Assembly: GCA_964423545.1 (NCBI GenBank)
Contig: CAYRFV010000255.1
Location: 1-8,149, forward strand
Source: JALOOE01 sp964423545
Lineage (GTDB): Bacteria; Chloroflexota; Anaerolineae; CG2-30-64-16
Direction: 5' to 3'
DNA length: 8,149 nt
The notes under the pieces are model-generated. The model was not told where the DNA came from. It ran no database searches and was given only the letters and a program-made list of their open reading frames with translations. This document shows positions 1 through 5,211 of this stretch, piece by piece. A program made the position numbers and the translations under genes. Each line of letters begins with the position of its first letter. The stretch's first letter is position 1.

Positions 1-44
1 GGTCCGGCGGGCGAGGCATGTCGGCGCGGTCCTGTGAGGCGTCT

Positions 45-77
45 GGGGTCCCCCTCGGGGCGCCCCGGCGTCGGGGC
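45..77 (-). terminator. GC-rich nested palindromes after the solute-binding gene, candidate terminator
   Basis: On the downstream side of the solute-binding protein stop codon lies a very GC-rich stretch with several overlapping self-complementary elements. GGGGtCCCC spans 45-53, CGGGGCGCCCCG spans 56-67, and GCCCCG (62-67) can pair with CGGGGC (72-77) across a 4-nt loop. Any of these would form a strong hairpin in the leftward transcript. There is no T-rich run after the stems, so this is not a classical intrinsic terminator. It may act as a 3' stabilising or Rho-assisted end, or may only reflect base composition. No coding sequence was recognised in 1-115. Confidence 0.35.
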
Positions 78-115
78 TCCCGGGCGCGCCGACGTCTGAC
101 CGCACGGCGAGCAGT

Positions 116-1822
116 TTAGCTCTTCTTGTACTTGGCGTCGTAGGCGCGCTGCATAATCGCCAGGTAGTCCTTCAGACCGGCCTGGTTGAGCTGCTTCAGG
201 AAGTTGTCCCAATCGCCAGCCAGGTTCAGGTCGCCGCTGATGAAGCGCGCCACCGACTGGTTGACCAGCCCGTTGACTTCCGTGCGGTACTGTGCGTATC
301 TGCTCACTTCACCCTTGGGAATCCACAGCGGCGGCACGACGGCCTTAGGCACGTATGGCTCGTACAGCTGCGACGCCAAGTAGAGGCGTGTGTTGGCGCA
401 GCTATTGGCCGGGCTGTAGATATCTTCGCAGCCCGACTGCTCGTAGTGCAGGAAGTGATGCGGAAAGGCAAGCTGGCCCCAAAAGAAGTTCTGCTGCTCG
501 TTGATGGGGGTCAGCGCCTCCCAGGTGGCGGGCAGCCCGTTGTACGACTTGGTGCCTGCCGGCGGCCGGCGCCACTCTTTGCCCTCGCGGCCGATTCGGG
601 CCTCGAGGCCGCCCTCCATCGTGTACAGCCAATCCACCCAGCGCATGGCCACCTCGGGGCACTTGCAGGTCTTGGTGATGGCGTACTCGCCCACGCTGGT
701 GCCGTGCGGGTACCAGCCGGTCAGTTGCACGCCCTTCGGTCCCTTGAGCGGCGGCACAGCGTCGTATTCCTTTTGGCGCGGCGCGGCCATGCTCTGGAAC
801 GACCCAGGCCATAGGGCCGGGACCGTGAAGAGCACCTGGGCGTCCTCTTTCTCGCCCAGCTTGCGCAGGTCGGCTCCGGGGGTAGTCAGTGCCTGCGGGT
901 CCATCAGCTTCTCGCTGTACAGCTTACGTAGGTAGGTGAGCCCTTCCTTGAACTCCGGCTTGTCGAAGCACACGTCGACCTTACCGTCAACGTTCATCAA
1001 CCGGTCGCCGCCTGGGTCATAGATGAAGGCGCACATCAGGAAGCCCTCGACCGAGGGCACGCCACCGGGGTCAGCGTAGCCCATCAGCGGCATCTCGTCG
1101 GACTTGCCGTTGCCGTTGGGGTCCTTGTCACGGCAGGCCTTGAGCGCCTCGTAGTACTCGTCGGTGGTGGTGGGCATCGTGAGGCCCATCTTCTCGCGCC
1201 ACCTGGTGTTGATCCACATCTTCTGCGAGGTCTTGGTATGGATGTCGCGACGGTTGCTGCCCAGGGCGTAGATCTTGCCGTTGGGAGAGGTCAGGTCTTC
1301 GCGGTGGTCGGGGAAGTCGGTGAGGACCTTCTTGAGGTGCACGGTCCCGTTGTCGATCAGGTCGTTGAGCGGGATGAGCACTCCCTGCTCGCCGTACTGC
1401 ACCTGGTCCTCGCGAGAGATGGCGGCTGCCATGAAGACGTCGGGATACTGCCCGCTGGCCAGCACCAGGTTGCGCTTCTCGGCCAGCCCTTGCTGCGGCA
1501 CAAGTTGCCAGTCGATGTGTACGTTAGTGCGTTCTTCATACTTCACCGTGAACTCGTTGGTGAACATGTCTTTCACAAACGGACTCTGCGGGAAGAACAC
1601 GGTCAAGGTCACCCGGTCCTTGACGATGGGATACTGCCCCGGCGCGGTGACGCCGCACTTACCGCCGTCGGCCGCGGGCTTGGCTCGCTCGGTGGCCTTA
1701 GCCACTGGCGCGGCGGGTGGCGGCGTCGCGGCAGGTGCGCAGGCCGCAGCCAACGCGCTGACACCTAGACTGGCCGCACCCCTGAGCAGTTCGCGGCGGG
1801 TGAGTCGTCGAGACGTGGACAT
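116..1822 (-). CDS. Extracellular solute-binding lipoprotein of a carbohydrate ABC importer (LplA/YtcQ type)
   Basis: A 568-residue periplasmic or surface-tethered sugar-binding component of the adjacent importer. The N terminus has a twin-arginine-like stretch (T8-R9-R10-E-L-L-R14), a hydrophobic segment at 15-27 and a lipobox-like AAAC with C28 as the probable lipidated cysteine. A Pro/Ala-rich linker (about 29-50) follows. Residues 232-243 (DKDPNGNGKSDE) form a canonical EF-hand-type calcium loop with D1, D3, N5, G6 and E12, as is common in this solute-binding family. The length suits the long LplA-like subgroup, which is thought to bind oligosaccharides. The start is supported by a strong Shine-Dalgarno AAGGAGG (1831-1837) 8 nt before the ATG. 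It is the last gene of a three-gene operon, 53 bp after the LplC-like permease. Beyond the lipobox the mature part has eight cysteines (56, 230, 264, 285, 386, 388, 465, 475), an unusually high number that may form disulfides. The ligand cannot be read from the sequence. Confidence 0.93.
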   Translation of the reverse strand: MSTSRRLTRRELLRGAASLGVSALAAACAPAATPPPAAPVAKATERAKPAADGGKCGVTAPGQYPIVKDRVTLTVFFPQSPFVKDMFTNEFTVKYEERTNVHIDWQLVPQQGLAEKRNLVLASGQYPDVFMAAAISREDQVQYGEQGVLIPLNDLIDNGTVHLKKVLTDFPDHREDLTSPNGKIYALGSNRRDIHTKTSQKMWINTRWREKMGLTMPTTTDEYYEALKACRDKDPNGNGKSDEMPLMGYADPGGVPSVEGFLMCAFIYDPGGDRLMNVDGKVDVCFDKPEFKEGLTYLRKLYSEKLMDPQALTTPGADLRKLGEKEDAQVLFTVPALWPGSFQSMAAPRQKEYDAVPPLKGPKGVQLTGWYPHGTSVGEYAITKTCKCPEVAMRWVDWLYTMEGGLEARIGREGKEWRRPPAGTKSYNGLPATWEALTPINEQQNFFWGQLAFPHHFLHYEQSGCEDIYSPANSCANTRLYLASQLYEPYVPKAVVPPLWIPKGEVSRYAQYRTEVNGLVNQSVARFISGDLNLAGDWDNFLKQLNQAGLKDYLAIMQRAYDAKYKKS

Positions 1823-1875
1823 GGTTGGTGCCTCCTTGTGTATGCTACAGCTCTGTATTGGCTGGCAAACCTCAG

Positions 1876-2757
1876 CTATCCCTTCAGAGAGCCGATCAGC
1901 AGCCCCTTGACGAAGTACTTCTGCGCGAACGGATATAGTGCCAGCACCGGCGCGCTGGCCACGACGATCAGCGAGTACTGCAACAGGTCCTTCATGCCCT
2001 CGCGCGCCATGATCTCCTCAACATCCATGATCATGGTGGCATCGATCTGATGTAGCACCAAAATATTGCGCAGGACGATCTGCAGCGGGTATAGGTTGGC
2101 AGAAGTGAGGTAGATCAGCGCCTGGAAGTAGGAGTTCCAGTGCCCAATGGCATAGAACAGTCCGATCACCGCGATGATCGGCGTCGAGAGTGGCAACACC
2201 ACATACCAGATGGTGGCCAAGTCGCTGCAGCCGTCCAGTTCGGCTGCCTCCACCAGTTCATCTGGGATCGACGTCTGGAAGTAGGTGCGGCAGATGATCA
2301 TGTTCCAGATCGAAAGCGCAGTGGGAATGACCATCGCGGTACGCTTGTCTACCATCCCTAGACCTTGCACCACAAGGTAGGTGGAGATGAGGCCGCCGCT
2401 AAAGAGCATGGTGAAAACAAAGAACCCGGTCAGTGGCCCGCGTCCCCAGAGGTCTTTGCGCGATAGCGGCCAGGCCGCGGCGATTGTCATCACGATGTTG
2501 ATGGCCGTACCCACCATCGTATAAATGACTGAATTCCAGTAGCCGGTGCCCACCTGTGCGTTCTTGAACACTGCCTCGTAGCCCTGCAGGCTGAACTCTA
2601 CTGGCCACAGCCATACCCGTCCCGCCACGACCGCCCTGGGCGAGCTGAACGACGAGCTGAGGATATAGATCAGCGGATAAGCCACGATCAACAACACCAG
2701 GATCAGAAAGGCGTAGTTGAAGGTCATGAACACCCGATCACCGCGACTCAAGCGCAT
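1876..2757 (-). CDS. Carbohydrate ABC transporter permease, MalG/LplC/YtcP type
   Basis: A 293-residue inner-membrane permease that forms the channel together with the upstream permease. Hydrophobic segments are visible at about 15-35, 77-97, 109-130, 140-160, 188-208 and 258-278. The cytoplasmic EAA loop that docks the ATPase is clear at 169-192 (VEAAELDG, then LPLSTP). Family hallmarks of the LplC branch are the GGLISTYLVVQGLGMVDKR segment (121-139) and the C-terminal YPFAQKYFVKGLLIGSLKG. The ATG at 2757 has an AGAGGA Shine-Dalgarno (2765-2770) at 7 nt. It lies 76 bp after the first permease and 53 bp before the solute-binding gene, on the same strand, so one operon is likely. The gene looks intact and of normal length. 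The transported sugar is unknown. Confidence 0.94.
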   Translation of the reverse strand: MRLSRGDRVFMTFNYAFLILVLLIVAYPLIYILSSSFSSPRAVVAGRVWLWPVEFSLQGYEAVFKNAQVGTGYWNSVIYTMVGTAINIVMTIAAAWPLSRKDLWGRGPLTGFFVFTMLFSGGLISTYLVVQGLGMVDKRTAMVIPTALSIWNMIICRTYFQTSIPDELVEAAELDGCSDLATIWYVVLPLSTPIIAVIGLFYAIGHWNSYFQALIYLTSANLYPLQIVLRNILVLHQIDATMIMDVEEIMAREGMKDLLQYSLIVVASAPVLALYPFAQKYFVKGLLIGSLKG

Positions 2758-2833
2758 CAGACAGTCCTCTCAGCAAGTCGGCAAATCACAGATGACATGT
2801 TACGCACGACGCAAAGACGCAACACGCACCCAC

Positions 2834-3793
2834 TCACCACAAGCTCGTCTCGCTCACCTGCCGAGCGATCAGATTCACAGTGACTAACAGAATCAGGTCA
2901 ATCACCGAGTTGAAGAGGCCGACGGCAGCAGCAAAGCTGTATTGGGCGCCCAGCAAGCCGACTTTGTAGACGTAGGTCGAGATCACTTCCGACGTCGTCA
3001 GGTTCAGCGGGTTCTGCATCAGGTAAATCTTCTCAAAGCCGACGTTCATCACCTGCCCAACGTTGAGGATCAGCAAGATGACGGCGGTAGGAGCAATGCT
3101 AGGCAGGTCAATGTACCAAATCTTCTGGACGCGGCTGGCGCCATCAATGACTGCCGCCTCCTCGAGCTGTGGGTCTATGGACGACAGGGCTGCGATATAG
3201 ATGATCGAGGCGTAGCCCATCCCTTGCCAGACGCCGCTCCACACGTAGATGGATTGGAACAAGCCGGCTTGGCCCATATAGTTCTGGGGCGTGCCGCCCA
3301 ACGCGGAGATGATCCGGGCAATCACCCCCAGCCGTGGATCGAGGAACTGCAGGATAATGCCAACCATCACGACCGTCGAGATAAAGTGCGGCGCGTAGGT
3401 CACCATCTGCACCGTTTTCTTGAAGTAGTAGCGCCGGGCTTCGTTGATGGCGATCGCCAGGATGATCGGGAGCGGGAAGCTGGCCAACAGCGAATAGAAG
3501 CTGATACCTACGGTGTTGCGGAGCAGGTTCCAGAACTGATACGAGTTGAAGAAGCGTTCGAAGTGCGTCAGGCCAACCCATGGACTGCCGCTGATGCCCT
3601 CCACGGGTGTAAAGTCACGGAAAGCGATCTGCACACCATACATGGGCCAATAGCGAAAGACGGTAATGTAGAGAAGCGGCAGCAGTAGCACGAGATACAG
3701 CTGCCAGTGGCGCTTGATGCGCCGCAGCGCGACCTTGGTACGCTGCCGAGGCGGCGCTACAGCCCGAACCGATAGAGCTCTTGCCACGGCCAT
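2834..3793 (-). CDS. Carbohydrate ABC transporter permease, LplB/YteP type
   Basis: A 319-residue inner-membrane permease and the first gene of the importer operon. A basic cytoplasmic N terminus (about 1-29) precedes the first membrane segment (32-48). Next comes YWPMYGVQIAFRDF (48-61) and the GISGSPWVGLTHFERFF segment (66-82), both typical of the LplB/YteP branch. Further membrane segments lie at about 94-116, 135-152, 185-203, 234-252 and 286-309. The EAA loop for ATPase contact is at 211-235 (EEAAVIDGAS, then DLPSIAP). The ATG at 3793 is preceded by GGAG (3801-3804) at 7 nt. The gene is divergent from the HTH/receiver regulator at 3934-5211, with 140 bp between start codons. That spacer should hold the operon promoter, although no convincing leftward -35/-10 pair stands out. 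No ATPase gene accompanies it here. Confidence 0.94.
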   Translation of the reverse strand: MAVARALSVRAVAPPRQRTKVALRRIKRHWQLYLVLLLPLLYITVFRYWPMYGVQIAFRDFTPVEGISGSPWVGLTHFERFFNSYQFWNLLRNTVGISFYSLLASFPLPIILAIAINEARRYYFKKTVQMVTYAPHFISTVVMVGIILQFLDPRLGVIARIISALGGTPQNYMGQAGLFQSIYVWSGVWQGMGYASIIYIAALSSIDPQLEEAAVIDGASRVQKIWYIDLPSIAPTAVILLILNVGQVMNVGFEKIYLMQNPLNLTTSEVISTYVYKVGLLGAQYSFAAAVGLFNSVIDLILLVTVNLIARQVSETSLW

Positions 3794-3842
3794 AGGGCGT
3801 CTCCGTGTGCGGTACGTGATCGGGATCTGACGGGGATGTCGC

Positions 3843-3871
3843 TTGGGAGCAGGAATACAATAATGTATAAT
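3843..3871 (+). promoter_or_regulatory. Sigma70-type promoter for the HTH/receiver regulator
   Basis: TTGGGA (3843-3848, four of six consensus bases) and a perfect TATAAT (3866-3871) are separated by 17 bp. The predicted start of transcription is near 3878, about 56 nt before the chosen ATG. The element sits in a markedly AT-rich patch within otherwise GC-rich DNA. Because the spacer is shared with the divergent importer operon, proteins binding here could affect both directions. Confidence 0.65.
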
Positions 3872-3874
3872 GTA
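3861..3874. repeat. Tandem TAATGTA repeat overlapping the -10 element
   Basis: Two perfect, directly abutting copies of TAATGTA (3861-3867 and 3868-3874) cover the -10 box of the rightward promoter and lie in the spacer shared with the importer operon. The repeat could be part of an operator, or may simply follow from an AT-rich -10 region. The sequence alone does not decide. Confidence 0.35.
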
Positions 3875-3923
3875 CCATCAAGTCACGGTTGCTGTCAGCG
3901 GTTTACCGGCACAAAAGCGGCAC

Positions 3924-3928
3924 GGGAG
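3924..3928 (+). promoter_or_regulatory. Ribosome binding site selecting the ATG at 3934
   Basis: GGGAG lies 5 nt before the ATG at 3934. An in-frame TTG at 3889 would add 15 residues, but it lacks a comparable Shine-Dalgarno and the added residues do not look like part of the conserved N-terminal helical domain. The ATG is therefore preferred. Confidence 0.6.
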
Positions 3929-3933
3929 CGGAC

Positions 3934-5211
3934 ATGATCTCTCGCGAAACCTTCATAGAGTATCTGAATCGGGCGCTGTATCATCTTTATGAACCCGACC
4001 GCCTGGGCCAGAACCCCCTGGCCGCGCTGCTTGGCGTCGCCAACCGGCCCGACACCTTCGCCGTACTGCAGCGCATCCTGACTGAGGGCATCCAGGCGTT
4101 GGAGCCCGGCGCCGATGAACCACCGGCATCGCCCGCCTGGCAGGTGTATGAGCCACTGTTCTACCGCTATGTCCAGCAATTGGATCAGGAACAGGTTGCC
4201 CGCCAGTTAGGCATGTCGGTGCGCCACCTGCGGCGCAAGGAACACGCGGCGGTCGAGGCGCTGGCGGCATGGCTGTGGCAGCAGTATCCGCTGGAGGGCG
4301 AATGCGCGGCACAGTCTGAACGCGCAATGGCGAACACCCTCAATTCGAGCCCGTCCATTGCCCAGGAATTGGCCTGGCTGCGCGATTCCCCGCCGGAACG
4401 GCCGGCCGACCTCGCCCAGCTGCTGCCAGATACATTGACGGTAGCTCGCCCGTTGGCGCTGCGGCATGGTGTGCGGTTGACGCTCGCTGCCGGCGACGCC
4501 CTGCCGGCCATCCCCGTACATGAGATCGCTTTGAGCCAACTGCTACTCAACCTGCTCAGCATGGCAATTCCCTGTGTCGAAGGCGGCGAAGTCACCCTGA
4601 TCGTGAGTGCACGGCCGGAGGAAGTTGAAGTTCACATCCGTGGCCAGCGACGTCTCCCGCCCACACCGTCGCAGGGCAATCGGATCACAACGGCACCACC
4701 AGAAGAACAGTCACAGTGCGGCGCAGACGGCTCGCTTGACGTCGCGGTGCAGTTGGCGCAGTTGTGCAGCGCGCGTCTGACCGTGGCAGATACACGTGAG
4801 GGCTTTGCCGCCCGACTGGCGCTGCCGACCCTGGGGCAGATTGTAGTGCTGGTCATCGATGACAACGCCGACATGCTGCAACTCGTGCGCCGGTTTGCCG
4901 TCGGCACGCGCTATCAAGTGGTTACGACGCAGGATCCGGGGGATGCCCTGGTGTTGGCTGAGCGCCTCAGGCCGCAGATCATCGTGGTGGATGTGATGAT
5001 GCCGCGCATCGACGGTTGGCGGTTGCTGACCCAGTTGCGCCAGCAGTTATGGTCAGAGCAGTGCGCGTTCATCGTGTGCACGATCCTGCCTCAACAGGAA
5101 ATGGCCCTGACCCTCGGCGCGGACGCTTTCCTGCAGAAACCCATCACGCGAACGACCCTCCTTGGCGTTCTGGATCGGCAGATCGAGCCGATGGCGCAAG
5201 AATCTCGCTGA
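3934..5211 (+). CDS. Atypical response regulator: helical/HTH module, degenerate HATPase domain and receiver domain
   Basis: A 425-residue protein from the preferred ATG, apparently cytoplasmic with no membrane segment. Residues 1-80 are helical (including an LYHLYEPDRL stretch). Residues 84-115 form an HTH of the sigma-region-4-like kind (DQEQVARQLGMSVRHLRRKE). Residues about 159-298 resemble the ATP-binding domain of histidine kinases. An N-box-like LLLNLLSMA (N206) is visible, but the second Asn is Met210 and no DxGxG or GxGxG boxes are present, so ATP binding is doubtful. There is no phosphorylatable-His box. Residues 304-417 form a receiver with the full catalytic set: D309, D310, phospho-acceptor D353, T383 and K402. 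It may be a DNA-binding response regulator with a pseudo-kinase middle. I recall similar HTH-plus-kinase-like proteins in Chloroflexota but could not check. It is divergent from the sugar importer operon and convergent with the hybrid kinase, overlapping it by 68 bp, so a regulator/partner role is plausible but inferred. Confidence 0.85.
   Translation: MISRETFIEYLNRALYHLYEPDRLGQNPLAALLGVANRPDTFAVLQRILTEGIQALEPGADEPPASPAWQVYEPLFYRYVQQLDQEQVARQLGMSVRHLRRKEHAAVEALAAWLWQQYPLEGECAAQSERAMANTLNSSPSIAQELAWLRDSPPERPADLAQLLPDTLTVARPLALRHGVRLTLAAGDALPAIPVHEIALSQLLLNLLSMAIPCVEGGEVTLIVSARPEEVEVHIRGQRRLPPTPSQGNRITTAPPEEQSQCGADGSLDVAVQLAQLCSARLTVADTREGFAARLALPTLGQIVVLVIDDNADMLQLVRRFAVGTRYQVVTTQDPGDALVLAERLRPQIIVVDVMMPRIDGWRLLTQLRQQLWSEQCAFIVCTILPQQEMALTLGADAFLQKPITRTTLLGVLDRQIEPMAQESR

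Noticed and set aside
402..814. Open frames on both strands inside the solute-binding gene
   Set aside because: They are out-of-frame shadows of a GC-rich gene, with low-complexity Arg/Ala/Gly-rich translations and no recognisable domain.
2942..3688. 248-codon plus-strand frame opposite the LplB-like permease
   Set aside because: It is antisense to a well-supported permease, and its His/Asp/Arg/Gln-rich translation is what the complement of membrane-protein codons gives. No domain is visible.
3853..3881. Leftward promoter for the importer (TTGATG at 3881-3876 with a downstream AT-rich stretch)
   Set aside because: No -10 box at an acceptable spacing matches well (GTATTC, TATTCC or TGTATT), so it was not listed as a feature.
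3889..3933. Upstream TTG start for the HTH/receiver regulator
   Set aside because: The ATG at 3934 has a clear GGGAG ribosome site at 5 nt, and the extra 15 residues do not resemble a domain.
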